From UBA11606 sp049437325 (GTDB lineage Bacteria; Actinomycetota; Acidimicrobiia; Acidimicrobiales; Aldehydirespiratoraceae): a stretch of DNA of 52,944 nt. This document shows, piece after piece, positions 23,262-31,568 of the stretch (positions within the stretch are counted from its first letter, which is position 1; every line of letters starts with the position of its first letter). Location: contig JBMTIM010000017.1 in the NCBI GenBank assembly GCA_049437325.1, positions 1-52,944 on the forward strand. The letters run 5' to 3'. The position numbers and the translations under genes are program-made. Under the pieces are notes generated by a model. It had not been told where the DNA came from and did no database searches. It worked only from the letters and a program-made list of their open reading frames with translations.

Positions 23262-24265
23262 CAGGCGCGCTCCGGAATCCGGATGCCATCGAGGAGCGCC
23301 CCGGACGGGACAACCTGCTCCTCGCCGAGCATGGTGAGGCCGGTGAGCTTGGCGCCCGACCCCACGATGGCACGCCGCCCGACGATCGATCCGTCAACCA
23401 CGGCATTGTCTGCGACCCGCGCGCCGGGCGAGACGATCGAGTCGCGCACCACTGCGCCCGCCCCGATCGTTGCGCCGGCCATCACCACCGAGTGATCGAC
23501 CTGCGCTCCAGCTGCGATCGAGGCCGACTCGGCGATGGCCTCGCGGGCCGCGCCTCGCACACCGTCGATGAGGTCGAGCTGGATGTCGATGTAGGTCTGG
23601 GGAGTGCCCGCATCTACCCAATAGGCGTCACTGTGCACTGCCCACAGGCCACCTGCCGCAGCCATGGCAGGAAACGTCTCTCGCTCGATCGACACCTTGC
23701 GACCGGTTTCGATGCGGTGCAGGACCGCCGGCTCGAGCACATACGTACCGGCATTCACCCAGTTGGTCGGGGCGCGATCACGAGGAGGCTTCTCGACAAA
23801 ACCGAGTACCCGCCCATCGTCGTCGGTGGGTACCACACCGAAGCGCGACGGGTCATCGACAGGAGTAAGCGCGATCGTCCCTTCAGCACCGACCTCGTGA
23901 TGCCGGTTCCACACCTCGGTCACGTCGAGATCGGTGAAGACGTCACCGTTGACAACGATGAACGTCTCGTCGATCCCGGCGGTGTCAGCGGCGAATCGCA
24001 CAGCCCCGGCCGTGTCGAGGGGCTCCGGTTCTACCGCATACGTCAGAGCAACACCGGCACATTCGCCGCCGGGATAGGCATCTCGGAAGACGTCTTCCTT
24101 GTAGCCGAGCGACAAGACGACCTCGTCGACACCGTGACCACCCAGTCCGGCCACGACATGCTCGAGCATCGTCCGGTCGAGAACGGGCAGCATCTGCTTG
24201 GGTGTGGTGAGCGTGAGCGGATGCAAACGGGTTCCGAACCCGCCGACCAACACGACGGCCTTCAT
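23261..24265 (-). CDS. Sugar-phosphate nucleotidyltransferase (mannose-1-phosphate guanylyltransferase-like)
   Basis: Makes an NDP-sugar from a sugar-1-phosphate. The 334-residue product has the N-terminal signature VLVGGFGTRLHPLT and the PKQMLPV motif, the metal Asp in VVNGDVFTD, and EKP near residue 158. The C-terminal third is a left-handed beta-helix hexapeptide region (about residues 240-320). This layout fits GDP-mannose or glucose-1-phosphate uridylyl/thymidylyl enzymes; the exact nucleotide is not decidable by eye. GDP-mannose would feed the fucose branch. An AGGAGG site eight bases upstream strongly supports the ATG at 24265, which overlaps the stop of a 78-codon ORF. Confidence 0.87.
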   Translation of the reverse strand: MKAVVLVGGFGTRLHPLTLTTPKQMLPVLDRTMLEHVVAGLGGHGVDEVVLSLGYKEDVFRDAYPGGECAGVALTYAVEPEPLDTAGAVRFAADTAGIDETFIVVNGDVFTDLDVTEVWNRHHEVGAEGTIALTPVDDPSRFGVVPTDDDGRVLGFVEKPPRDRAPTNWVNAGTYVLEPAVLHRIETGRKVSIERETFPAMAAAGGLWAVHSDAYWVDAGTPQTYIDIQLDLIDGVRGAAREAIAESASIAAGAQVDHSVVMAGATIGAGAVVRDSIVSPGARVADNAVVDGSIVGRRAIVGSGAKLTGLTMLGEEQVVPSGALLDGIRIPERA

Positions 24266-24498
24266 CTCGCAGGCCTCCTACGCGCACCGCTGCACCAGCG
24301 AGTGTCGTCCAAGGAACCCCTCGTGGAATCCACTGTGGAAGCCACTGTTGGATCCGCTGCTGAATCCACCGCTGAATCTCCTGTGGTGTTCCCTGCCGCA
24401 TTACCGGCAGTGAAGCGCAGGGTTGACCGGCTGAGAAGAACGCTCGGCCGGGCACCGCTGCGACAGCGTGCCCAACCTGAAATCTGTGACTGGATCAC
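24262..24498 (-). CDS. Small repeat-bearing ORF linked to both neighbours by four-base overlaps (candidate gene)
   Basis: 78 codons. The GTG start overlaps the stop of the upstream HWH-motif protein gene (GTGA, 24498-24495) and the stop overlaps the start of the nucleotidyltransferase gene (ATGA, 24265-24262). The middle carries Asp/Ser/Thr/Ala/Val tetrapeptide repeats (DSAV, DSAA, DPTV, ASTV, DSTR) encoded by a 12-base DNA repeat. No membrane segment or known domain was seen. Codons such as TCA, ATT and ACA are more frequent than in neighbouring genes, which argues against a well-adapted coding sequence. It may instead be a spacer whose frame stays open by chance. Confidence 0.35.
   Translation of the reverse strand: MIQSQISGWARCRSGARPSVLLSRSTLRFTAGNAAGNTTGDSAVDSAADPTVASTVDSTRGSLDDTRWCSGARRRPAR
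24323..24394. repeat. 12-base degenerate tandem repeat upstream of the nucleotidyltransferase gene
   Basis: Six consecutive 12-base units related to GTGGAATCCACT; the last two are the most degenerate. The best unit is itself nearly palindromic (GTGGA..TCCAC), so the array could equally be a DNA-level element (iteron or operator array, or hairpins in the mRNA) rather than protein repeats. Confidence 0.75.
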
Positions 24499-25178
24499 TC
24501 GCTCTCGGTGTCGAGCGGAACCGAGTCGGTGGAGATCTGTGAGCTCCCGGTGGACACGTCGAGCTGAGCCAACGCCGCAGCACTCGGTGGCGGCGGGTTT
24601 TCGCCCACCGGCACCTTGGCGATCGAGAACGCTTCGCGATCCTGCAGCAACTGGATGTCGTCGAAGTCGTCGTCGAACACCGACACGATCTCGACACCAC
24701 CGTCGACCTGATAGCGGGCCACCTTGATGACCGCCGGCTCATCACCGCACCCATCGGCCGCAGAAAGGACCCCGGCCTCAGGGGTAGTAATGGCATCTCG
24801 GGAAACGGTCGCCCGCATGGCCTCGAAGAGCACACCGAGGGTTGCGTCCTCGCCCGTGGCCGAACTGTTGAAGGGATGGATGTGCACGAGACTGTCCTGG
24901 TGGCTGTGAATGCCGTCAGGATCAGCAGTGCCGAGGAAGAACGGAACTTCGGTGCCGCAGTCGTAGATCGTGTAGGCCGAGTGCCAGTGATCGCCGATGG
25001 CCGGAGGTGTGGCGGGCGCCCGGTTCTCGCGGGCAAGGAACACCAATCCGATGCCGAGCACCACGACGAGCCCGACGACCAGAGGGAAGCCGAGTTCGCG
25101 CGACTCCGCAGCTCCACGTGACGAGGCAGCGGCCTTGGCCGCCCGCTGGACTTTCTTCGACGAGCTTGCTTTACCCAC
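24495..25178 (-). CDS. Membrane-anchored protein with HWH, HSH and HIH motifs, function unknown
   Basis: 227 residues from the GTG at 25178 (MGKASSSKK); an in-frame TTG at 25202 is possible. A Lys/Ala-rich cytoplasmic start (about 35 residues) is followed by one membrane helix (LGFPLVVGLVVVLGIGLVFLA in two parts) and an extracytoplasmic domain of about 165 residues. The domain holds GDHWHSAY, a Cys in YDCGTEVPF, then HSHQD and HIHPF, suggesting a metal site, and a second Cys in DGCGD. I do not recognise a named family with certainty; similar proteins, as I recall, occur in Acidimicrobiia. It lies 66 bases downstream of a GT4 gene on the same strand. Confidence 0.8.
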   Translation of the reverse strand: MGKASSSKKVQRAAKAAASSRGAAESRELGFPLVVGLVVVLGIGLVFLARENRAPATPPAIGDHWHSAYTIYDCGTEVPFFLGTADPDGIHSHQDSLVHIHPFNSSATGEDATLGVLFEAMRATVSRDAITTPEAGVLSAADGCGDEPAVIKVARYQVDGGVEIVSVFDDDFDDIQLLQDREAFSIAKVPVGENPPPPSAAALAQLDVSTGSSQISTDSVPLDTESE

Positions 25179-25244
25179 GGCAGGGAACGCTAGCGGCGCC
25201 AATCCCGCTTCGGTCAGTCAGCACCCAATCGTCATCGGGCGGCA

Positions 25245-26468
25245 TCACGCCAATTCGGCGAAAAGGTCCTGGTAGGTCAGCGCCACGGCTCTCGGAGAGG
25301 CCCAGCGTTCGACGAAGGCTCGCCCCCGCTCCCCCATGTCTCTGCGTTCGTCAACTGCAGTGATCAAGTCGTCGAGCGCCGACTCGAAGGCGTCGAGATC
25401 CTCCGGCGGGACCGACACACCACATCTGTGCTCGTCCAGCACCCGACTGACCTCGGTGCCCTGATCGATCGAGGCGAGCACGGGACGGCCAGCGGCGAGG
25501 ATCGAGTAGAGCTTGGAGGGGACCGACGAGTGGGCCAAGCCCCTGCGCAGAACGATCAGGTGAACATCAGCCGATGCCAGGACTTCCGGCAGCCGATCAG
25601 GTGCCTGGAAACCGACGAAGACGACCGACTCGAGATCACAAGCCGAGCGTTCGAGCCGAGCCCGTTCCGAGCCGTCGCCGTTGATCACGAACAACACATC
25701 GCTGCGATCGGCCCATCTCCTCGCCGTGTCGAGCACCAACTCGAGCGGCTGGGACAACCCGATGTTCCCGGCGTACATCACGACCGTGCGGTCACCGGCG
25801 CCGATCTCATGCCGATAGGGCGTCTCGCCCGACCGCGGCCGAATGCGTTCGGTGTCGACGAAGTTCGGGATCACCCGAACCTTGGCGGGATCCTGGCGGC
25901 CGATCTTTGCCACGACGTTGTCACGCAGGTCGCTCGACAACACGGTGACTGCGTCGGCCCGCCGATACGTGAACGATTCGAGTGCTCGCAACACCCGAAT
26001 GATGCGGGGTGACGAGATCGCACCCACGTCGATCGCAACATCGGGAAAGATGTCTTGCACGTTGAACACGCAGGCCGCCCGGCGCAGTCGTGCGATGAGC
26101 CAGCCCGGGAAACCAAGGGTGAGCGGCGGAGACATCGTGAACACGACATCGGGTCGGCGCCGCTGCAACAGGGCCGCAAAACACGCCAGCGCTGTGAACC
26201 CGGCGAACCCCATCGCTCGGGCAAGCACGTTCGTCTTGTCCGTCGGGAAGGGATGGAGCCGAGTGACAGAACCCCAATCGGTCCGCTCGCGCTGCCACAG
26301 CCGCCCACGCCAAGCCTCGTCGATCCGATGGTGTTCGTACCAGGGCAACGATGTCACGATGTGCAGCTCGTGGCCGAGCTCGATCAAGTGCCCGGCGATC
26401 GCCGTCATCACCACGCCCGTGGGCGCCGTGTCCGGCTCGTAGTGCGGACAGATCACGAGAATCCGCAC
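25245..26468 (-). CDS. GT4-family glycosyltransferase (WbuB/WcaI-like)
   Basis: 407 residues with a GT-B fold pattern. The N-terminal Rossmann half starts MRILVICPHYEPDTAPTG and contains FNVQDIFPDVAIDVG, typical of the WbuB/WcaI branch. The C-terminal donor domain has YAGNIGLSQPLE and a late segment HSSVPSKLYSILAAGRPVL with the usual nucleotide-sugar contacts. It starts with GTG directly after the stop of the epimerase gene. Donor and acceptor sugars cannot be read from sequence; a cytoplasmic membrane-associated role in glycan assembly is expected. Confidence 0.88.
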   Translation of the reverse strand: MRILVICPHYEPDTAPTGVVMTAIAGHLIELGHELHIVTSLPWYEHHRIDEAWRGRLWQRERTDWGSVTRLHPFPTDKTNVLARAMGFAGFTALACFAALLQRRRPDVVFTMSPPLTLGFPGWLIARLRRAACVFNVQDIFPDVAIDVGAISSPRIIRVLRALESFTYRRADAVTVLSSDLRDNVVAKIGRQDPAKVRVIPNFVDTERIRPRSGETPYRHEIGAGDRTVVMYAGNIGLSQPLELVLDTARRWADRSDVLFVINGDGSERARLERSACDLESVVFVGFQAPDRLPEVLASADVHLIVLRRGLAHSSVPSKLYSILAAGRPVLASIDQGTEVSRVLDEHRCGVSVPPEDLDAFESALDDLITAVDERRDMGERGRAFVERWASPRAVALTYQDLFAELA

Positions 26469-27434
26469 TCAGCGACCCTCCTGCTCGTCGAGCCACCGCA
26501 TGGTTGCCGTCACCGCCGCCGGAAGATCGATGCGCTCAGGACCGAATCGACGGGTGACGAGTTCATCGATTTCCGTCGTATCGAATCGAGACGATGTGAG
26601 CATGTTGCGGAGTCGAAACGACGTCAACGGCGGTGCTTCCATCAGCCTGAGTCGTTTGGCAACATCGCCGCCCAACCCGGCCATTCGCAGCAGAGGGATC
26701 GGCACCGTTCGCAGCTGCCGTCCGCTGGCTTGCGCAACCTGATCTGCAAATGCCCGCACCGAGTACACGTGCGGATCGGAGAGATAGTGCGTCGAGCCGG
26801 GCGCTCCTTCACCGGCTGCCGACACCAGTTGTCGTACGACGTTGCCGACGAAACCGAACGCTTTGACGACTTCGTGTCGACCCGGATGGACATAGCGGCC
26901 GGCTCGAACCGAGTCGAAGAAGTCACGGTACGGCGCGGCGAACCATGGTCCCCAGATCGAGGTTGGTCGACAGATCACCCAGTCGAGCGCAGAGGCCCGT
27001 ACGACCTGCTCGGCGACAACCTTGCTCTCACCGTATGGGGTGTCGGGCCGATAGTCGGTCGGGTGCTCGGGCTCGTACCCGTTTCGGCAGACGAGCATGC
27101 TCGAGACCATGACGAGCCGCCCGGGGAACCGTGCTGCCTCCAACGCGTCGACGAGGTTGCGGGTGCCGTCCACATTGGCCCGGTAGGCACCGACCGTTGT
27201 GCCCTGCAGGTCGGTTCGAGCGGCCAAGTGGTAGACGACGTCCGGTGCGACACGAGCGATCACGTCATCCATCGCTGCACGGTCGAGCACGTCCAGTGTC
27301 TCGAAGTTGACGGCGTGGGCCGGGTCCTGCGGCGGTCGAACGTCGAGGCTGATCACCGGGTCTGACTGCGAGCGCAGCAGTCCGACGAGATTGGTACCGA
27401 TGAACCCGGAGCCGCCGGTGACCAGCGCGGTCAT
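26469..27434 (-). CDS. NAD-dependent epimerase/dehydratase (extended SDR)
   Basis: 321 residues: GGSGFIGTN near residue 7, catalytic Ser in VMVSSMLV, and YGESK as the Tyr/Lys pair. Extended SDRs of this kind epimerise, dehydrate or reduce NDP-sugars. It is embedded between GT4 genes with a four-base overlap upstream and none downstream, so it probably makes or edits a sugar for this locus. The precise substrate is unclear. Confidence 0.87.
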   Translation of the reverse strand: MTALVTGGSGFIGTNLVGLLRSQSDPVISLDVRPPQDPAHAVNFETLDVLDRAAMDDVIARVAPDVVYHLAARTDLQGTTVGAYRANVDGTRNLVDALEAARFPGRLVMVSSMLVCRNGYEPEHPTDYRPDTPYGESKVVAEQVVRASALDWVICRPTSIWGPWFAAPYRDFFDSVRAGRYVHPGRHEVVKAFGFVGNVVRQLVSAAGEGAPGSTHYLSDPHVYSVRAFADQVAQASGRQLRTVPIPLLRMAGLGGDVAKRLRLMEAPPLTSFRLRNMLTSSRFDTTEIDELVTRRFGPERIDLPAAVTATMRWLDEQEGR

Positions 27435-28528
27435 TGGACTGCCTCGAACATGATCGCCGCCGTCTCGTCAGCAGCTCGATCCCACGAGAACCGTTCGACG
27501 TTTCGATGCCCGGCGGCGCAAAGTGCTTCGGCCACATCGCGCTCCGACAGCACCATTGAGATACTCGTTGCATAGCTAGCGGCGTCGGCCACCGGTGGAT
27601 AGTGGGCACCGAACCCCGCAACCTCGGGCAGTGCTCCCCCCTGACTGCAGACGACCGGTACCCCGAGCATCTGTGCTTCGAGCACCGTCAGGCCGAATCC
27701 TTCGTAGGCCGACGCCGTGGCATAGACGGCAGCGTTGCGGTAGAGGCCGGCCAACTCTGCATCCTCGACCTGTTCGAATCGGACAACCCACGCGTCGTTT
27801 CCCTCGATCGCATCCGCCAGCAAACCGTGAGGGTCGGTTCCGACGATGACCAGCCGCAGATCGTGGCCCGCTGCACGCAGCCGTTCGACCGCTCCGATCA
27901 CGATGTGCAGCCGTTTGTTGGCCGTCGCGGCCGCCACGGCGAGGACATACGGCGACTCGACCTCGGGAACGACCGCCTCGACCGATGCAAGAGCGGTTCG
28001 AACCCCGTGGAGGACGACACGAACCCCCGTTGTTCGTTCGTTCCCCAACTCGGCTGCGAGATCGGCGGCCGTGTTTGCCGAGCCGACCACGACCCGTCGA
28101 GCTCGGCGCACCGTGGCGGGTATCAACCACCGGAAGTAGTAGCGCCGGATCCCGGAGACAGCGTCGGGTGCGTGCCGATAGTAGAGATCGTGAATCGTGG
28201 CGACATGCGGTACCCGCGCCGCAAACGGGACGACATACCCGGTCGACCAGAGAACGTCGAGGTCATATCTCGACGCCCGAACAGTGAACATCGTCTGCTC
28301 GTACACCACCCGAGCGAGAGCCGACGCAAACCGAGGTGTCGACACAACCTCGACCCGGGCGCGCAGATCCGCAGGCACCCAGCCGCCCTGGGCAAAAACC
28401 ACCAGTTCGAGGTCGTCTCGCCGCGCGAATCGGCGCAGAAGCTCCCAGGTGTAGGTGCCGGTGCCGCTCATCTCCTCCGGACGGAGGAACAGGACGTTCA
28501 CGCCGATCCGTAGACGCGCCGTGCTCAT
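27431..28528 (-). CDS. GT4-family glycosyltransferase
   Basis: 365 residues with the GT4 layout: N-terminal acceptor half containing GTGTYTWELLRRF and IHDLYYRH, C-terminal donor half with VLAVAAATANKRLH (in place of the usual V-G-R-x-x-x-x-K-N), and the EX7E-type region SAYEGFGLTVLEAQMLGVPV. It overlaps the upstream GT4 gene and the downstream epimerase gene by four bases each (ATGA), so the group is translated as a unit. Specificity unknown; related enzymes are mannosyl- or rhamnosyltransferases. Confidence 0.9.
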   Translation of the reverse strand: MSTARLRIGVNVLFLRPEEMSGTGTYTWELLRRFARRDDLELVVFAQGGWVPADLRARVEVVSTPRFASALARVVYEQTMFTVRASRYDLDVLWSTGYVVPFAARVPHVATIHDLYYRHAPDAVSGIRRYYFRWLIPATVRRARRVVVGSANTAADLAAELGNERTTGVRVVLHGVRTALASVEAVVPEVESPYVLAVAAATANKRLHIVIGAVERLRAAGHDLRLVIVGTDPHGLLADAIEGNDAWVVRFEQVEDAELAGLYRNAAVYATASAYEGFGLTVLEAQMLGVPVVCSQGGALPEVAGFGAHYPPVADAASYATSISMVLSERDVAEALCAAGHRNVERFSWDRAADETAAIMFEAVQ

Positions 28529-29625
28529 GCGACTGCCTCCCGATACACGTCGGCGAGAAGCAGTCCGGTGCGCTCCCAGGTGAATGCGCCAGCCCGTTCT
28601 CGGGCTGCTGCACCGAGACGCGCTCGTTTCGGTGCATCGTCGAGCAACGACAGCAAGGCGTCCGCCAAGGCCTCGACATCACCGGGGGTGACCGTCACCC
28701 CCGTATCGCCGATGACCTCTTCGGTCGCCGTTCCCGAACTGGTCACGACCGCTGCCCCCTGCGCCATCGCCTCCAAGACCGGCATACCGAAACCCTCGGC
28801 ATGACTGGGCAAGGCGAACACGGTGGCGAGGTCGTACAGCGGCGCAAGATCGGCATCGGGAACGAAGCCGAGTTGAACAACTCGATCCGACACGGGCAGG
28901 TCGACGTCACCCCAACCAGCCGGCCCTACCACCACGAGCGGCACACCGGGAACCGCCCGATGGGCGGCCAACAACCCGGCGAGGTTCTTGCGGGGCTCGA
29001 GCGTACCGACCCACAGGATGAAGCTCATGGGAAGCGAGTAACGGTCCCGCACTCGGGCCCGGTCCGTATCGGTCACGGCGGTCGGGCGACATCCCCAAGG
29101 GACGAGACGGATCCGCTCGGCGTCGATGCCTGCAGCAACACACTCCGCCCTGCTGGCGGCAGAGGGAACAACCACCAGGGTTGCCTCGTCGCGGGCCAAC
29201 TCGAATCCCCGTCGCGCAAGGCGGACACCGCGTGTCGTCGAGCGGTCCGGCCGGTCGAGAAAAGCGAGGTCGTGGACCGTGGCGACGAGTTCGGCACCGC
29301 TCGGGGGAGGAATCACCGCACTGGTTGCATGCACGACGTCGACGGGCCCGGTCCAACGCCTCACGTCGGGCCGCCGACTGCGATGCCAACACTCGTAGAG
29401 GACAGGCCGCGGAAGAGGGATCGCCGAGGTCGGGATGACTGGCACGAGGCCCTCGACCGGCGCAGTTCGGTGCCATGCGTGGACCCCGACAAGCTCGATA
29501 TCAGGCTGCGTTGCGACAGCCCGAAGACTGTGATGTGTGGCGTTCGCGACACCCCCCGGCACCCGGTGCCAGGCGGATTCGACGGTCGCAGCGACGCGGA
29601 GACTCACGAAACAGGATTGTGTCAT
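28525..29625 (-). CDS. GT4-family glycosyltransferase
   Basis: 366 residues; GT4 features are VGTLEPRKNLAGLLAAH (donor-domain start) and SHAEGFGMPVLEAMAQGAAV (EX7E region). First gene of the four-gene minus-strand operon ending at 25245. The ATG at 29625 overlaps the ATG of the divergent fucose-synthase gene inside the palindrome CATG; a GTG at 29607 (MSLRVAATV) is an alternative that would separate the two starts. Specificity unknown. Confidence 0.89.
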   Translation of the reverse strand: MTQSCFVSLRVAATVESAWHRVPGGVANATHHSLRAVATQPDIELVGVHAWHRTAPVEGLVPVIPTSAIPLPRPVLYECWHRSRRPDVRRWTGPVDVVHATSAVIPPPSGAELVATVHDLAFLDRPDRSTTRGVRLARRGFELARDEATLVVVPSAASRAECVAAGIDAERIRLVPWGCRPTAVTDTDRARVRDRYSLPMSFILWVGTLEPRKNLAGLLAAHRAVPGVPLVVVGPAGWGDVDLPVSDRVVQLGFVPDADLAPLYDLATVFALPSHAEGFGMPVLEAMAQGAAVVTSSGTATEEVIGDTGVTVTPGDVEALADALLSLLDDAPKRARLGAAARERAGAFTWERTGLLLADVYREAVA

Positions 29626-30610
29626 GAGCGACTACGATCTCCTCCTCATGGGGACCGGCTTCGAAACAAAGCGCATCTTCATCACCGGTGGTACCGGGTT
29701 TCTCGGCAGAGCAGTGCAGACGGCACTCACCGACCGGGGTGTGACCGACATCTGCGCCCCGTCGAGTGCCGACGTCGACTTTCGTGACCCGACTGCGGCA
29801 CGGACCGCAATCGAAACGAACGCACCCGACATCGTCATCCACCTCGCAGCGCGGGTGGGCGGTATCGGCGCCAACATGGCTGCGCCTGCCACCCTGTATC
29901 TGGAAAATCTCGTGCTCGGCACGAATGTCATCGAGGCTGCCCGCCACGCCGGCGTCGACAAAACACTGGTGGTCGGCACGATCTGCTCGTATCCGAAGCA
30001 CACCCCGGTGCCGTTCCAGGAATCCTCGCTGTGGACCGGTTACCCCGAGGAGACCAACGCGCCCTACGGCATCGCAAAACTCGCCCAACTCGTGCACCTG
30101 CAGGCGAATCGAGCGCAGTACGGCCAGAACGGTATTTACGTGATGCCGACAAACCTCTATGGCCCTGGCGACAAGTTCCATCCCGATGTCAGTCACGTCA
30201 TCCCTGCGCTCATCCGGAAGTGTGTCATCGCCCGCGACTCCGGGGCCGAGCAGATCGAGGTGTGGGGTACGGGTGGAGCGAGCCGGGAGTTCCTCTACGT
30301 GGACGACGCTGCGACCGGAATCGTGCTCGCAGCCGAACACTACGACGGTGCCGAACCCGTCAACCTCGGTGCCACGCACGAGACCCTGATCAAAGAACTC
30401 GTCGAGTTGATCGCCGAGGAGACCGGTTTCGGTGGTCGGATCGTGTGGGACGAGACCAAGCCTGACGGTCAACCCCGGCGCAGTGTCGATGCCTCTCGCG
30501 CCCGCGAATTGTTCGGCTTCGAATCAAGAGTCGGCTTGCGTGACGGGCTTCGGCGAACGATCGCGTGGTTCGAGGCCAACCGCGAGATGGCAGAAGCCCG
30601 CCGGAACTGA
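29624..30610 (+). CDS. fcl: GDP-L-fucose synthase (GMER)
   Basis: Epimerase-reductase that converts GDP-4-keto-6-deoxymannose to GDP-L-fucose with NADPH. The 328-residue product has GGTGFLGRA near residue 20, the catalytic-region TICSYPKH (Ser/Cys), YGIAK as the Tyr/Lys pair, and PTNLYGPGDKFHP with the conserved His, all hallmarks of GMER. An AGGA eight bases before the ATG at 29624 supports this start. The partner GDP-mannose 4,6-dehydratase (gmd) is not in the window. It is convergent with the UDP-xylose synthase gene. Confidence 0.93.
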   Translation: MSDYDLLLMGTGFETKRIFITGGTGFLGRAVQTALTDRGVTDICAPSSADVDFRDPTAARTAIETNAPDIVIHLAARVGGIGANMAAPATLYLENLVLGTNVIEAARHAGVDKTLVVGTICSYPKHTPVPFQESSLWTGYPEETNAPYGIAKLAQLVHLQANRAQYGQNGIYVMPTNLYGPGDKFHPDVSHVIPALIRKCVIARDSGAEQIEVWGTGGASREFLYVDDAATGIVLAAEHYDGAEPVNLGATHETLIKELVELIAEETGFGGRIVWDETKPDGQPRRSVDASRARELFGFESRVGLRDGLRRTIAWFEANREMAEARRN

Positions 30611-30633
30611 TCGACCACCTCAGGGTTCGGGCG

Positions 30634-30651
30634 TCTCAGCTGACGCTGAGA
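30634..30651. terminator. Hairpin at the convergent ends of fucose synthase and UDP-xylose synthase genes
   Basis: TCTCAGC and GCTGAGA form a seven-base stem with a TGAC loop, starting 23 bases after the fcl stop and lying over the last codons of the opposing gene. Three A residues follow on the plus strand and no T-run, so terminator strength is uncertain. Confidence 0.35.
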
Positions 30652-31568
30652 AAGTACTCGACCGTCTTCTCGATACCGGTTCGCAGATCGACGTGCGGTT
30701 CCCACCCGAGGATCTGGCGCGCCCGTGTGATGTCGGGCTTGCGCTGGGCCGGATCGTCGGTCGGGAGGGGATGGTGCTCGATGGTGGACGACGAGCCGGT
30801 CACGTCGAGCACGAGTTCGGCGAGTTCGAGAATCGTGAACTCGTTCGGATTGCCAAGATTGACGGGATCGTGCACACCGGAGTCGAGCAGGGCGACCAGA
30901 CCACGAATCTCGTCCTCGACGAAACAAAAACTTCGGGTCTGGCTTCCGTCGCCGTACACGGTCAGTGACTCACCCCTGAGCGCCTGGACGACGAAATTCG
31001 AGATGACGCGTCCGTCGTCAGGGCGCATCCGCGGTCCATAGGTGTTGAAGATACGGACGATCCGAGTGTCGACACCGTGCGCTCGGCGATAGGCCATCGT
31101 CATCGCCTCGGAGAACCGCTTCGCCTCGTCGTACACCCCACGCGGGCCGACCGGATTCACATTGCCCCAGTACTCCTCGGGCTGGGGGTGGACCAGCGGA
31201 TCTCCGTACACCTCCGAGGTCGATGCGAGCAGGTAGGTCGCACCCTTGGCTTTCGCCATGCCCAACGTGTTGTGGGTACCGAGCGAGCCCACCTTGAGCG
31301 TCTGGATCGGCATCTCGAGATAATCGATGGGCGATGCCGGACTGGCGAAGTGCAGCACTGCGTCGACGTCTCCTGCGACCGAGACGAAATTCGACACGTC
31401 CTGCTCGACGAAGGTGAAACCGGGCGTTCCGAAAAGATGATCGATGTTGGCTCGAGCGCCGGTGACCAAGTTGTCGATCGCCACGACGTGATCGCCGCGG
31501 CCCAGCAGCGCATCAGCGAGATGCGAACCGAGGAACCCTGCGCCACCAGTGATGACGACCCGCGCCAT
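30636..31568 (-). CDS. UDP-glucuronate decarboxylase (UDP-xylose synthase)
   Basis: Converts UDP-glucuronate to UDP-xylose. The 310-residue extended SDR carries GGAGFLGSH near residue 8, HFASPASP, STSEVYGDPLVHPQ, the YDEAKR Tyr/Lys pair and RIFNTYGPRM, the well-known UXS signature set. The start shares one base with the stop of the UDP-glucose dehydrogenase gene (TGATG), so the two consecutive pathway enzymes are coupled. This points to xylose (or a UDP-xylose-derived sugar) in the glycan. Confidence 0.94.
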   Translation of the reverse strand: MARVVITGGAGFLGSHLADALLGRGDHVVAIDNLVTGARANIDHLFGTPGFTFVEQDVSNFVSVAGDVDAVLHFASPASPIDYLEMPIQTLKVGSLGTHNTLGMAKAKGATYLLASTSEVYGDPLVHPQPEEYWGNVNPVGPRGVYDEAKRFSEAMTMAYRRAHGVDTRIVRIFNTYGPRMRPDDGRVISNFVVQALRGESLTVYGDGSQTRSFCFVEDEIRGLVALLDSGVHDPVNLGNPNEFTILELAELVLDVTGSSSTIEHHPLPTDDPAQRKPDITRARQILGWEPHVDLRTGIEKTVEYFLSVS

